From NCBI GenBank assembly GCA_013360285.1, contig JABWCM010000017.1, forward strand, positions 1-42,735: DNA of 42,735 nt. The letters are read 5' to 3'. Below the pieces are notes generated by a model. That model was not told the origin of the DNA. It saw nothing but the letters and a program-made list of their open reading frames with translations, and ran no database searches. The DNA is from Myxococcales bacterium (GTDB lineage Bacteria > Myxococcota_A > UBA9042 > JABWCM01). Position numbers and translations under genes: made by a program. Positions 1-8,983 of this stretch are shown in pieces (position 1 is the stretch's first letter; each line of letters begins with the position of its first letter).

Positions 1-52
1 CCGAATTCATCGCTGAATGTTCACCTTTGGTGCAAAAGATACCCGTTACCTA

Positions 53-230
53 AGAGGGTGTTTTGGTAAAAAATTACGTTACGCGAGCCACTGGCCTACT
101 CCGTCGGTCCTGTCTCGGTCGGCCCATCCTCGACGTGCCTTTGGGCGCGTCTCCAGTGGGCCTCGGTCGGCAAGACCGACTCGTTACGGCCATTGTCTCG
201 CTCACCGGCATTTTTACCAAAACACCCTCT
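53..230 (+). mobile_element. MITE-like element, long copy
   Basis: A 178-bp non-coding element bounded by a perfect 20-bp terminal inverted repeat that starts AGAGGGTGTTTTGGTAAAAA and ends with its reverse complement. The trinucleotide TAA sits on both sides of the GAGGG...CCCTC core, which looks like a short target duplication. It encodes no transposase. A second, inverted and shorter copy lies at 41949-42079. Small size, perfect termini and a TA-containing duplication suggest a miniature element moved in trans by a Tc1/IS630-type transposase. The family assignment is inference; the inverted repeat and second copy are seen directly. Confidence 0.85.
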
Positions 231-239
231 AAGACAGGG

Positions 240-269
240 TTGACAGCGCCGGGTTTGGGAAATAAGAAT
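240..269 (+). promoter_or_regulatory. Probable sigma70 promoter of tRNA-Leu
   Basis: A perfect TTGACA at 240-245 is followed, 18 bp later, by AAGAAT at 264-269 (4 of 6 matches to TATAAT). Transcription would start about 15 bases before the mature tRNA. The site begins only 10 bp after the end of the MITE-like element, so that insertion may have changed the upstream context of the promoter. Confidence 0.5.
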
Positions 270-290
270 ACGCCAGGTTTTTGGATCTTT

Positions 291-375
291 GCGAGAATGG
301 TGGAACTGGTAGACACGCAAGCTTGAGGTGCTTGTGGCCGCACAGGCTGTGGGGGTTCGAGTCCCCCTTCTCGCA
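291..375 (+). tRNA. tRNA-Leu (anticodon GAG)
   Basis: An 85-nt class II tRNA. The acceptor arm GCGAGAA pairs with TTCTCGC, with discriminator base A at 375. The D-loop contains GGTAGA. The anticodon stem CAAGC/GCTTG encloses loop TTGAGGT, giving anticodon GAG, which reads CUC and CUU leucine codons. A long variable arm and a T-arm GGGGG-TTCGAGT-CCCCC follow, as expected for leucine tRNAs. The 3' CCA is not encoded (the sequence continues CTC), so a nucleotidyltransferase must add it. Confidence 0.97.
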
Positions 376-436
376 CTCTTTCTTAATTTATACCCATCCC
401 AAATGTTACGGCGGAAGTTCTGTTCTCTCCTTTACG

Positions 437-878
437 ATGTCCGTATATATCCGTTTTGGCTTTGCTTATTCTTTGTTGTCGGCCATCGCCATCATCTGTA
501 GTTGAGCAGGCATTCATTGCGGCCGAGGACCACGACCGCAGCACCTTCGAACGACAATTCACTCAAGATAGCGCTGCCATACTATCGGGACTGCGGATTT
601 TGGCAGAGCATGGACGTGAGGCGTTCTCTTTTCCACACACATCGGAACCTTGGAGCATTGTGCAAGAACGAATTGTCGTCATGGGCGCAACGCTCATGAC
701 CGCGGATCCGCCGGAGCGCGTCGATATGGCGGTAGTGGATGTGCGCGTCGGTGACAAGATACTTCCGATACCTCTTGTTGAGGAACGTGGTCGGTGGAAA
801 ATTTCACTGCCGGCGTTGGAACAACTCTGGTATCGCGGTGCAGATGCACCGTTTGCTCCGGTCGAATTTGTTCAATAA
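437..878 (+). CDS. NTF2-like/DUF4878-like exported protein, probable frameshift near 500
   Basis: This is the first of three tandem genes of similar build. The mature domain is read in the frame that ends at 878. It has a helix near AFIAAEDHDRSTFERQF and a C-terminal strand WKISLPALEQLW that matches WKISLCNVERFW and WKIDAFELEDAW in the next two genes. That frame offers only a poor TTG start at 456 and no signal peptide. The ATG at 437, in another frame, encodes a lipoprotein-like leader ending AIAIIC and meets TGA at 503. A +1 shift at the end of the leader joins the two parts. Either one base is extra in the assembly, the gene is a recent pseudogene, or the ribosome shifts. The family assignment comes from overall pattern only; the function is unknown. 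Confidence 0.55.
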
Positions 879-1042
879 GTTGTGCAGTATAGGAAACGTT
901 GACCCTGATCGGAGTACGACGCTAAAGTGTTACCACTGGTTTCGACGAATTTTGTCGACGATGACCTGCCTTTTTGTGTCCACTTCTCTGGCGTGAGACC
1001 TTTGTTGCCATGGTGTGTGACTACTACTCTCAACGTGACAAT

Positions 1043-1462
1043 ATGCCTCGACCGGCATCACTTTTATTGCATAACGTGGCCATTAAATTACTTTTTGTCG
1101 GCATTATGTTTGTAATTTCGGCTTGTCGCGAAGCGCCGCAGAATGTCTACGAACGTGCGGTTTTGGCCCAGGAAGAAAAAAATTTTGACCAATATGTAGT
1201 CTGTTTTGACCGGCCGTCACAAAAAATCCTTCGAGAAGTTGACCGACTGGAGAAAGATACCCGGGGCCGTATTCGCCACCTGCGTAATCCTTATGATTTG
1301 GCGATTTGGGGGGAATTTGAGTCGGAACAAGTCTATGAAGATTATGCGGTTGTGACTGCCAGAGTCTCAAAAACGAGCCAACAGGTGATCTTTCACCTAG
1401 AAGATGGACAGTGGAAAATCTCATTGTGCAATGTTGAACGATTCTGGAGGCTTCCGCGATGA
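1043..1462 (+). CDS. NTF2-like/DUF4878-like lipoprotein
   Basis: A lipoprotein of 139 residues. The ATG at 1043 is preferred over an in-frame ATG at 974 because it gives a compact signal peptide with lipobox VISAC. The mature part begins with a helix of the form YERAVLAQEEKNFDQYVVCF and ends with QWKISLCNVERFW. This helix-plus-twisted-sheet layout recurs in the preceding and following genes and resembles small NTF2-like/DUF4878 domains. It overlaps the next gene by four bases (ATGA), so the two are probably translationally coupled. The partner and role are unknown. Confidence 0.75.
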   Translation: MPRPASLLLHNVAIKLLFVGIMFVISACREAPQNVYERAVLAQEEKNFDQYVVCFDRPSQKILREVDRLEKDTRGRIRHLRNPYDLAIWGEFESEQVYEDYAVVTARVSKTSQQVIFHLEDGQWKISLCNVERFWRLPR

Positions 1463-1860
1463 AAAAGGTTCTTGTGATGTTGGTCCTTGCGGCGGTAGTG
1501 GCGGGTGGGTACTTCGCGTGGGATCGTTATTTCGTGCAGCAAAATCCGACAGCGGCTTTCAAACAAACGATGGCCGCGGCCCGTTTGGGTGATGAGGAAG
1601 GATTTCTGGACGGATTTACTGAAGACAGTGCCAAATTGTTACGCGCACTTCTCGCTGTCGCCCGAAGTTATGAGTTTGTGCGGTTGGATGCTTATGAGCA
1701 ATTGGTGTTGGCCGACGTGATGGCCGAAACAATTGATGGAGATACCGCTGTGTTAACCATCCAGTACCTTAACAAAACAAGAGATATTTCTATGAAAAAA
1801 GACGGAAAGACCTGGAAAATAGACGCTTTTGAATTGGAAGACGCCTGGGGTGCCCGATGA
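1459..1860 (+). CDS. NTF2-like/DUF4878-like membrane-anchored or exported protein
   Basis: A 133-residue protein, third of the tandem paralogues. Residues 1-20 (MKKVLVMLVLAAVVAGGYFA) form an uncleaved anchor or a signal peptide with no lipobox Cys, unlike the gene before it. The domain follows the family pattern: AFKQTMAAARLGDEEGF helix, a central helix, strands around DTAVLTIQYLN, and a closing TWKIDAFELEDAW. It starts on the ATGA overlap with the upstream gene and ends on an ATGA overlap with the downstream one. Tandem duplication followed by a change of anchoring mode is the simplest history. Confidence 0.75.
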   Translation: MKKVLVMLVLAAVVAGGYFAWDRYFVQQNPTAAFKQTMAAARLGDEEGFLDGFTEDSAKLLRALLAVARSYEFVRLDAYEQLVLADVMAETIDGDTAVLTIQYLNKTRDISMKKDGKTWKIDAFELEDAWGAR

Positions 1861-2111
1861 CGCGGCCCAATAGTTCAATTTCGATTGTTGTTGACCGGAT
1901 CGAGATGGACATCGCGGTTGTGGAGTACAAAGGGCGGCAGTACGATTTGCCTTGCGCATGGTTCACGCCCGAGCCGCAGGAGGGGTCGGTATGGACGCTT
2001 GAGCTGCAACCCAATCCTGAGTCGACCGACGCGTTGGCGTTTCGGGTTCGACAAACAACGGAACGACTGGATTCCAAACCCCTCGGTGACGGTGACGAGT
2101 TGGAGCTTTGA
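1857..2111 (+). CDS. DUF3006-like small protein
   Basis: An 84-residue acidic protein without a signal peptide. The segment VVDRIEMDIAVVEYKGRQYDLP resembles the opening of DUF3006 proteins (a 'RIEdgiAVLE' strand pair). The C-terminus is Asp/Glu-rich (LGDGDELEL). It starts on an ATGA overlap with the preceding gene and its TGA overlaps the ATG of the aldolase gene, so it belongs to the same transcript. No molecular function is established for the family. Confidence 0.65.
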   Translation: MTRPNSSISIVVDRIEMDIAVVEYKGRQYDLPCAWFTPEPQEGSVWTLELQPNPESTDALAFRVRQTTERLDSKPLGDGDELEL

Positions 2112-2791
2112 TGCCTCCTGGATTTCAATATGAAAGCGAGTATGTCTTACGTAGTCGCGTGGTTGGCGTATGCAAACGTATGTACGCACATGGCTTGATA
2201 GCGTCAACCGATGGAAATGTTAGTGTGCGCCTGACTGAGCGGAGGCTTCTAGTGACTCCGTCGGGTGTTCACAAGGGGCTGCTTGAGCCATCCGATTTGG
2301 TGGTGGTGGACGGGATGGGGAGACCACAGCGTGGAGGGCGTGCGTCATCCGAGCTGCAAATGCACCTTCACATTTACGAAATTCGGCCTGATGTACGTGC
2401 CATTGTGCACGCACATCCCCCGTTTGCGGTAGCCTGCACGCTTGCTAAACTTGCTTTGGATGTAACGTATCTTCCTGAGGTCGTCTTTGCGCTCGGAACG
2501 ATACCTACCGTGCCGTATTCTACACCGACCACCAAAGATGTCTCGAATGCGGTAGACCGTGTCGCGCAGCAGCACGATGCGTTTATGTTGGAGCGTCACG
2601 GGTCGGTAACCTTAGCTTCGGACGTCGAAACCGCCTATAACCGTTTGGAAGCATTGGAACACACCGCGAAAATCGTTCATGCGGCGCGTCAAGTCGGCTT
2701 GATTGAACCTCTGCCGGCATGTGAAGTGAAGCGGTTGTATCAGGTCGCCGCTGCAGCGGGAATTCGTTGGCGGTTTCTTGAAAACTCCTAA
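2111..2791 (+). CDS. Class II aldolase/adducin family protein
   Basis: A 226-residue cytosolic protein of the class II (zinc) aldolase/adducin fold, which includes L-fuculose-phosphate aldolase, ribulose-phosphate epimerase and methylthioribulose dehydratase. Visible markers are STDGNVSVRL near residue 33, SSELQMH with the catalytic Glu near 81, zinc ligands HAHP at 100-102, and a third His in LERHGS at 163. All metal ligands are present, so it should be active; the exact substrate cannot be told. The ATG at 2111 overlaps the upstream TGA by one base and is preferred to the TTG just before it. The stop TAA lies inside the end of the inverted-repeat element at 2788-2975. Confidence 0.9.
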   Translation: MPPGFQYESEYVLRSRVVGVCKRMYAHGLIASTDGNVSVRLTERRLLVTPSGVHKGLLEPSDLVVVDGMGRPQRGGRASSELQMHLHIYEIRPDVRAIVHAHPPFAVACTLAKLALDVTYLPEVVFALGTIPTVPYSTPTTKDVSNAVDRVAQQHDAFMLERHGSVTLASDVETAYNRLEALEHTAKIVHAARQVGLIEPLPACEVKRLYQVAAAAGIRWRFLENS

Positions 2792-2975
2792 CCCAGATTT
2801 CTCACGAACTTGAGGCTAAAGGCACCGGCCGATCCGCAAGCACCATCGGACATGGTAGACCCTTTTTGGCCCTCAACATGGCGCTGCCGTGCTTCTGGGC
2901 AAAAATCGCCCACTATCCCCGAATCTGCTTGTGTCTCTGCGCTCTCGCCTGCAAGCTCGTGGGAAATCCGGGCTA
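2788..2975. repeat. Inverted-repeat element, family A copy 1
   Basis: The left end reads CTAACCCAGATTTCTCACGA followed by ACTTGAGG. The right end (2951-2975) reads GCAAGCTCGTGGGAAATCCG then GGCTAA, which is nearly the reverse complement. The interior near the left arm contains GGCCGATCCGC, shared in reverse with copies at 11319-11497 and 36539-36656. The left terminus supplies the TAA stop of the aldolase gene. This element fills most of the gap between the aldolase and the pseudokinase gene. No coding capacity is evident. Confidence 0.65.
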
Positions 2976-3085
2976 AACGTGTTTCGTGGGCATAACAAAC
3001 TTGCCTTTCTTGGTTTTCCGGAACACGATGTACTACAATGCGTTCGCATGGCGCTAACACAACCGTTTCCAAGTCTCTGAGATCT

Positions 3086-4387
3086 ATGACCGCATCCAGT
3101 CAACCCGATATGTCAACGGCTCGGCCGAGTTACCGCTTAGTTGAGGTCAACCCGGTTTTTCGCCGCTATGCCGCTCGCGACGGAAATCATGATCGGCTTT
3201 GGGTAACTCGACTCCTGCCGCCGGTCGTATCCGAGCCGCAGCCCCGCACTCTTTCTTCGCTTGTGGCTGCCGAGGAGCACGCCACCCGCCGAGCCCGCCT
3301 ACGGACACTCACCATTCCGCCAATATCGAGTGTGCATGGAAATTCAGATGGTTCGGTCGATATAGCGGAAAAAATGCCACAGGGTGTGACACTTAAAGAC
3401 CTCGTTTTCAAAACAGGGCCCCTTCGTGTCGATTTTGTTGCAGCATTGACATGGGCACTTGCCGCGGGTCTGACAGAGGCACATCAGCAGCAACTGGTTC
3501 ACGCTGCGTTATCGCCGCGAAAAATTGTAATAGGAGCGGGCGGGGAAGTTGTGATTTTAGATATGGGTTTGGCCGATATCTGGAACAAGACCTTGCCGGG
3601 TTTTCGTTTTCCGGACACCCGATGGGAATATCTGTTCCCCGATCCGCCTTATACCGCGCCCGAGTTGCTGGGATCCGATCCGTCGGCGCCGTCGGCTGAT
3701 GTATTCTCCCTCGCTGGCATTGTGTTTTTTTCGTTGACGGGTGGTTCGCCATTTACTGGGAATAATGCGATGGAGGTGTACGCCCAGGCACGGCGTGGAA
3801 AAGCCCGCTCAGCACTCACTTTGCGTTCGGACTTGTCACCCACTCTCGTTGAAAATCTGAGGTCCTGCTTTGCTCCGTTTGTCGATAACCGTCCCGCGAC
3901 TCCGGCGGCGCTGGCGCAGTTGCTTTTTGGAGATCGTCAACGAATTGATCCCGTGACAACGCTGGTCGAGCACTATGTGCATCACATCGGACGTGCGGAC
4001 ATGGACGCCCATCTTCCGACTATCAGCGATCCCGATCGGGTTACGTCGGTGGCCGGAATAGTAGGTGATCCCACAATGATGCGGGCGCAACGGTTGTTGT
4101 CGGCAACCGACAGCCTACAGCGAATGAGACAAGGCGCAGGGGGTAAGTCAAACAAGAGTAAAACCAACATGATTGTTGTCGTGTTGATTCTTGTGTTGGC
4201 GCTCTTGTTTATCTTACCGATTTTGCTTCGTAAACAACCGGTTTTCGTCGAGTCGAGTGGCAGTGATTCGGTTTCGGACCAAGAAAACGTCGAAAATTCT
4301 GCACCAGAAGTAGAAGCGGAGCCGGAGTCGGAAGAAAATGAACCCACATTCGACGAAGAGCCTCTACAAGAAGATCAATCAGAATAA
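3086..4387 (+). CDS. Membrane-anchored Ser/Thr kinase-like protein, probable pseudokinase
   Basis: A 433-residue protein with a kinase-like domain (about 15-280), a single membrane helix (about 360-385, rich in V/L/I) and a very acidic C-terminal tail. The C-lobe is recognisable: LVHAALSPRKIVI at the catalytic loop, DMG (159-161) in place of DFG, YTAPELL with APE at 191-193, and SADVFSLAGIVFFSLTG for helix F. The catalytic Asp of HRD is replaced by Ala (HAA, 139-141), and no VAIK-type lysine is seen in the N-lobe. It is probably catalytically dead and acts as a scaffold or sensor. The ATG at 3086 is chosen because the domain begins soon after. It overlaps the converging amidase gene by 13 bases. 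Confidence 0.8.
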   Translation: MTASSQPDMSTARPSYRLVEVNPVFRRYAARDGNHDRLWVTRLLPPVVSEPQPRTLSSLVAAEEHATRRARLRTLTIPPISSVHGNSDGSVDIAEKMPQGVTLKDLVFKTGPLRVDFVAALTWALAAGLTEAHQQQLVHAALSPRKIVIGAGGEVVILDMGLADIWNKTLPGFRFPDTRWEYLFPDPPYTAPELLGSDPSAPSADVFSLAGIVFFSLTGGSPFTGNNAMEVYAQARRGKARSALTLRSDLSPTLVENLRSCFAPFVDNRPATPAALAQLLFGDRQRIDPVTTLVEHYVHHIGRADMDAHLPTISDPDRVTSVAGIVGDPTMMRAQRLLSATDSLQRMRQGAGGKSNKSKTNMIVVVLILVLALLFILPILLRKQPVFVESSGSDSVSDQENVENSAPEVEAEPESEENEPTFDEEPLQEDQSE

Positions 4388-5877
4388 TGAACTGGTGGCG
4401 TGTTGCTGCGCCACGGCTGGGCCATTTCCAACTGGGTTGCCAACTGCAACAACGTGCTTTCGTCGCCGAAACGACCCGTAAACATGACTCCGATCGGCAA
4501 CCGATCTTTGTTCCAATACAACGGGACGCTCATCGCTGGTTGTCCCGTAGCGTTGGCAAGAGGCGTAAAAGGAGCAAAATCAAAGACATGGCGTGCGGCG
4601 AGGTCTACCGCGTTCACCCACTTTAGTATTCGTTTCAGTTTTCCTCGTACCACCAATCGGTGCATCAAATCCTCGTACCATGGTGCGTTCAATTCGCCGA
4701 GTAGTGGCGGTGGACTGCCGAGTGTCGGCGTTAACAACACGTCGTATTTGGAAAAAAAATCAGCAACCTCCGCGCCAATGTGATGTAAAGTGCGAACCGC
4801 GAGCGCGTGATCGACCGCAGAAATGGAGTTGCCCAGCAGGTACAGCATCCATGTAGGCGTTTCCAGGTCGGCAATACGTGCAGTCATACCCAACTGAGCC
4901 AGCAGCACCTTCATGGTGGTGGCTGTTTCCACAGCATAAACGTTGACCATTGCACGTGCGAAGGCCTCGGCATTCAACTTTGGAGACGCGGTTTCAACGT
5001 CGTGTCCCAACTGTTCACATAGTAGAGCCGCCTGCGCTGTTGCGGCCGTGCAATCCGCGTCGACCGAACCTGGCAAAATGGGCTCGGTCATCAGTGCGAT
5101 GCGTAACTTACGGACAGGTCTTTTTAAAATTCCATAAAATGACTCTTGCGGAGGGGCAGGTGCTTGATATGGAGCCCCTGGCCGTTCTGCAGATAAAATA
5201 TCAAGAAAAATCGCTGAATCACGAACAGAACGGGTAAGTACGTGCGTTACCGCCAATCCGTGATATTCGCCTACTTCCTCGGTACCAGGGTTTCTGCCGC
5301 GGGTCGGTTTCAAACCAAAAATGCCGCAACAGGATGCGGGAATCCGGATGGAGCCACCAGCATCACTGCCGTCTGCCACCGGCACAATTCCCGCGGCGAC
5401 CGCGGCAGCACTACCTCCGCTTGAGCCCCCCGTGGACCGGTTTAGGTTCCATGGATTGTGGGCCGGGCCGAACAGCAAAGGTTCCGTCGTCGGTAAGATA
5501 CCAAGCTCTGGGGTGTTCGTTTTTCCGATGATGATCAACCCGGCTTGTTTATAACGCTTTACTAGTTCCACATCTCTGTCGGCAACGTAGTTTGCAAACA
5601 ACCGGCTTCCCCCCGTGTGACGAACACCAGCGTACATTGACAGAAGGTCTTTCAACGCGACCGGAACCCCTGTCAAAGGCCCGACAGGTAACGATTCTCG
5701 AGAAAGGCGTCGCGCTTCATCATCCATCCGAGTGACAACGGCATTCAACATTGGATTGGTATGATCAACAGCCGCTAATGCGGCTTCCACCAACTCCGAG
5801 GGGTGTACTTCCCGTTTCCTGACCAAATTTGCCAGCCCCACGGCATCATAGGTGGAATATTCGCTAAATCCGTTCAT
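4375..5877 (-). CDS. Amidase signature family hydrolase
   Basis: A 500-residue amidase of the GatA/amidase-signature type, which hydrolyses amide bonds with a Ser-cisSer-Lys triad. The Lys is in VPVALKDL (K76), the cis-Ser in [10 protein letters not shown] (S152) and the nucleophile in [10 protein letters not shown] (S176). The length fits stand-alone amidases. No gatB or gatC lies alongside, so a role in Gln-tRNA amidotransfer is less likely than general amide hydrolysis. There is no signal peptide. Its 3' end overlaps the converging pseudokinase gene. Confidence 0.92.
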   Translation of the reverse strand: MNGFSEYSTYDAVGLANLVRKREVHPSELVEAALAAVDHTNPMLNAVVTRMDDEARRLSRESLPVGPLTGVPVALKDLLSMYAGVRHTGGSRLFANYVADRDVELVKRYKQAGLIIIGKTNTPELGILPTTEPLLFGPAHNPWNLNRSTGGSSGGSAAAVAAGIVPVADGSDAGGSIRIPASCCGIFGLKPTRGRNPGTEEVGEYHGLAVTHVLTRSVRDSAIFLDILSAERPGAPYQAPAPPQESFYGILKRPVRKLRIALMTEPILPGSVDADCTAATAQAALLCEQLGHDVETASPKLNAEAFARAMVNVYAVETATTMKVLLAQLGMTARIADLETPTWMLYLLGNSISAVDHALAVRTLHHIGAEVADFFSKYDVLLTPTLGSPPPLLGELNAPWYEDLMHRLVVRGKLKRILKWVNAVDLAARHVFDFAPFTPLANATGQPAMSVPLYWNKDRLPIGVMFTGRFGDESTLLQLATQLEMAQPWRSNTPPVHYSD

Positions 5878-5907
5878 TTTTGTTCCGATGGAGAAATATC
5901 ATGCAAG

Positions 5908-6741
5908 TCAGACTTGTTCAATGAGCCCCAAGGCCTTTATTTGAAACGTAAAGGTTCGCTTCAAACCCTGAATCGTACATTGAATGGTTGCATTATCCAC
6001 TCGGGTAAATTGCATCTGCATTGTTTTGCCGTTGGGCAACACCAAGACGTAACTTCCCGTTTGCGGAACCGGGTCTTGTGGGCGCATCTCAATTCCGTTG
6101 ATGTCTAGCGTCCAAACGCCGGCATTGGTTGTCCACGTTCGAACTCCGTCAATTTTGATTCCCCCAGCAATTCCCTCGGTCGAATCCAACAAACTTTGTG
6201 TTCTATCGCCTTCCACAATGATTTGTTCACCATTGCGTTCCCACGTGAGCAGATGTTGAACTTTTCTCTTCTGATTTTGTTTGTCCCATGTGACCTTGAT
6301 TGTGCCACTTACGGTTGCAGTTCCGTTGGTTAGATTTATCCATTCGTGGTCGACAACTGTCATGTTGGCGTCAGTGCTGACTATTTGAATCGTGACAACA
6401 CCCCCATAGGTCTTTCCGTTGTATACGCAGCCATCTTCAAGGGCGCCAAAGTCAATGGTAACAAGTGAATTGGCGATCATAACGTCGGCGCATGGGACTT
6501 GCGTTAACAGAAATGTCTTGAGTTCTTCCGCAGCGGCGTTGACTGCACTGCCAATGGTAAAGTGAGTCGAAATTTCTACCAAATCCGCTTCCAGTGAGGC
6601 TGACACAGAGCTGTACGCAGCCTCCTCAAGGCCTTGTTTGGCCTCTTGTTGTGTTAACGGCTCTACAGCTTCTTCGCAGGCGACCATTGCCAAGCCGAAT
6701 AAAAACGGCGCGATCATTGCCGCTGTCACTTTGATATTCAT
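5908..6741 (-). CDS. Lipoprotein of unknown function
   Basis: A 277-residue protein. The start at 6741 follows GGAGG with a 5-base spacer, better than the ATG 36 bases upstream. The signal peptide ends with lipobox AMVAC. The mature protein starts with an acidic helix (EEAVEPLTQQEAKQGLEEAA) and continues as beta-rich sequence with many Thr/Val strands and conserved-looking Cys near VPCADV and EDGCVYNG. It probably sits in the outer membrane and faces the periplasm. No family was recognised. It lies 30 bases downstream of the amidase start on the same strand and diverges from the SulP gene. Confidence 0.8.
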   Translation of the reverse strand: MNIKVTAAMIAPFLFGLAMVACEEAVEPLTQQEAKQGLEEAAYSSVSASLEADLVEISTHFTIGSAVNAAAEELKTFLLTQVPCADVMIANSLVTIDFGALEDGCVYNGKTYGGVVTIQIVSTDANMTVVDHEWINLTNGTATVSGTIKVTWDKQNQKRKVQHLLTWERNGEQIIVEGDRTQSLLDSTEGIAGGIKIDGVRTWTTNAGVWTLDINGIEMRPQDPVPQTGSYVLVLPNGKTMQMQFTRVDNATIQCTIQGLKRTFTFQIKALGLIEQV

Positions 6742-6979
6742 ACCGACCTCCACGTTTGTTAAATTAGCGTTGTTCAACTGTCATTCGGGTCCTACAGGCA
6801 AGGACATGGTGGAGCAGACGAAAAACGAACCACGAGCTTCACCACCTGTTAGACACTTTTTCAAAACGACACAACTAATCCGAGTCGGGCTTTACTTTGT
6901 CCATACGCAGGCGTAGGTTTCGCTCGGTTTTTCGTTGAGCACCGTTGAGGTGCCGTACTCTCACAACCCTGGGAGAACA

Positions 6980-8725
6980 ATGGAAGCTCCGTCACAATCC
7001 CGTCCCTTGGCCGTTCCCCGCGCGATGGCGGCCCTCCGGGGGGTTTTTTCCGAAGGGTATCATAAAGCCGACTTTCGTGCGGATCTACTTGCCGGTGCGG
7101 TGGTCGGCATCGTCGCGTTGCCGTTGTCAATGGCGCTTGCTATTGCGACTGGTGTGGCCCCGCAACATGGTCTGTTCACTGCCGTTGTAGCTGGCGGAAT
7201 TATCGCATTATTGGGAGGTTCGCGGTTTCAAGTGTCGGGCCCGACAGCCGCATTCGTTGTTGTACTGGTTCCAATTGTAACCCAGTTTGGGCTTGGCGGC
7301 TTGATGCTCGCATCGGCCATGGCTGGCGTTATCTTAGTGACCATGGCAGTTGCTCGCCTCGGTCGGTTGCTTCAATTTATTCCACATCCGGTTACCACAG
7401 GGTTTACCGCTGGGATCGCAATTGTTATTGCAACCTTACAGCTCAAAGATTTCTTGGGGTTGTCGATCAACGAGATGCCCGATCATTTTGTGGACCGCGC
7501 TCTTGCGATCTTTTCGGCTTTGCCGAGTGTTCAACCCGTAGAAGTAGTGATCGGCGCGCTGACCCTGTCGACGCTGTTGCTGTGGCCGCGGTTGACACGT
7601 TCTGTTCCGGCGCCACTTGTTGCGTTAACTTTAGGTGCGCTCGTTGCTTATGCTCTGGGGCACATACTCTCGGACGCAGACATCGCAACCATCGGCACCC
7701 GTTTTTCATACACCGTGGACGGTGTCGTACATGCCGGGATTCCTCAGGGTCCGCCGATGTTCATGTTGCCATGGAATGCGCCCGGAGCGGACGGTCAGCC
7801 GATCGGATTTTCGTGGGACTTGATTCGTAGCCTGGCACCGTCGGCGTCGGCGATCGCGATGCTCGGAGCCATTGAATCCTTGTTGTCGGCAGTTGTCGCA
7901 GACAGCGTTACCGGCCATCGCCACGATCCGGACGTAGAGTTGTTTGCCCAGGGGATAGGCAACATCGTTGTGCCGTTTTTTGGTGGATTTGCAGCGACCG
8001 GAGCAATAGCGCGAACTGCGACAAACATTCGTAGTGGGGCACGTTCGCCGATTGCCGCGATCATTCATGCGGCGTTCGTCTTGGCGGCGATGCTATTGTT
8101 AGCGCCGTTGCTGGCTTACTTACCAATGGCATCCCTTGCCGCATTGTTGCTTTTGGTTGCATGGAACATGAGCGAAGTTCGACATGTACTACACGCCGTT
8201 CGAGTGTCGCCCCGAAGTGATGTATTCGTTTTATTGACTTGTATCGTGTTGACGGTCGTTTTTGACATGGTCGTGGCAGTGGTAGCGGGCGTGTTGCTTG
8301 CGGCGTTGTTATTTATGCGACGGATGGCGGAGGTATCCAACGTTCGTTTAACGTCGGACGCACATCAGAAACTGGCCGGGTTGCCGCCCGGTGTTCTTCA
8401 CTATGCGATAGGTGGTCCGCTGTTTTTTGGGGCTGCGCAAAAAGCGATGAGCGCTCTGGATTCCATTGGCAATGACGTTTGGGCGGTCGTGATTGACCTG
8501 ACCGACGTTCCAGCCATGGATGCAACCGGGTTGGTTAACTTGGAAAGTGCCCTGGCGCGGTTACGTCATGGGCATCGCCACGTTGTTATCGCGGGTGTAC
8601 AACCACAGCCGCGTTCCCTTCTTTCGCGGGCGCATATTGGTGCTGCCGGTGATTCAGTGACGATCTGTGACACACTCGCCGACGCCGTTGCGAATATACG
8701 CAACCGGTTTCAGCAACGTGCCTGA
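6980..8725 (+). CDS. SulP family anion transporter with STAS domain
   Basis: A 581-residue inner-membrane protein of the SulP/SLC26 family, which moves sulfate, bicarbonate, dicarboxylates or similar anions. Membrane helices cover about residues 40-430. Typical family sequences are GIVALPLSMALAIATGVAP and QVSGPTAAFVVVL. A cytoplasmic STAS domain follows (about 440-570) with the hallmark VIDLTDVPAMDATGLVNLE. The ATG at 6980 has GGGAGA just upstream; a TTG 45 bases earlier is less likely. The substrate cannot be assigned from sequence. The next gene encodes a hybrid histidine kinase, but a gap of about 260 bases argues against a simple operon. Confidence 0.93.
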   Translation: MEAPSQSRPLAVPRAMAALRGVFSEGYHKADFRADLLAGAVVGIVALPLSMALAIATGVAPQHGLFTAVVAGGIIALLGGSRFQVSGPTAAFVVVLVPIVTQFGLGGLMLASAMAGVILVTMAVARLGRLLQFIPHPVTTGFTAGIAIVIATLQLKDFLGLSINEMPDHFVDRALAIFSALPSVQPVEVVIGALTLSTLLLWPRLTRSVPAPLVALTLGALVAYALGHILSDADIATIGTRFSYTVDGVVHAGIPQGPPMFMLPWNAPGADGQPIGFSWDLIRSLAPSASAIAMLGAIESLLSAVVADSVTGHRHDPDVELFAQGIGNIVVPFFGGFAATGAIARTATNIRSGARSPIAAIIHAAFVLAAMLLLAPLLAYLPMASLAALLLLVAWNMSEVRHVLHAVRVSPRSDVFVLLTCIVLTVVFDMVVAVVAGVLLAALLFMRRMAEVSNVRLTSDAHQKLAGLPPGVLHYAIGGPLFFGAAQKAMSALDSIGNDVWAVVIDLTDVPAMDATGLVNLESALARLRHGHRHVVIAGVQPQPRSLLSRAHIGAAGDSVTICDTLADAVANIRNRFQQRA

Positions 8726-8751
8726 TCACTTTTCTTTTCTTCTGCCGCGTG

Positions 8752-8757
8752 TATAAT
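8752..8757 (+). promoter_or_regulatory. Possible -10 box upstream of the hybrid kinase gene
   Basis: A perfect TATAAT lies in the gap between the SulP gene and the histidine kinase gene. No convincing -35 box is found 16-18 bp upstream, where the sequence is pyrimidine-rich, so this is a weak call. Confidence 0.25.
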
Positions 8758-8983
8758 CCCTCTTATCGACGTACAGGGAATCACCACACACAAAAACCTC
8801 CACGTCGTGTTGTATCAATCATGGTTTGTGCTGCGTAGCACCCATAGCGATTTGCTGTCACCATGGGTCGCTGCAAAAGTTCTGCGCATTGTGGAATGGT
8901 CGGGGTGTTCTGCATTGTGTGGCACCGGTTTGTCGTTGCTCGTCGACTTAAAGACGAGAACCAGAACAACACCAGGAGAGATT

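Noticed and set aside
74..376. Open frames across the MITE and the tRNA on both strands
   Set aside because: They coincide with the inverted-repeat element and the tRNA-Leu gene, have no ribosome sites and no recognisable product.
503..505. Reading the TGA after the lipobox as selenocysteine, given selB in the window
   Set aside because: Reading through in that frame gives a short stretch with no similarity to the paralogues before the next stop; the conserved domain is in another frame.
2108..2110. TTG start for the aldolase
   Set aside because: The adjacent ATG at 2111 overlaps the preceding stop in a TGATG arrangement common for coupled genes.
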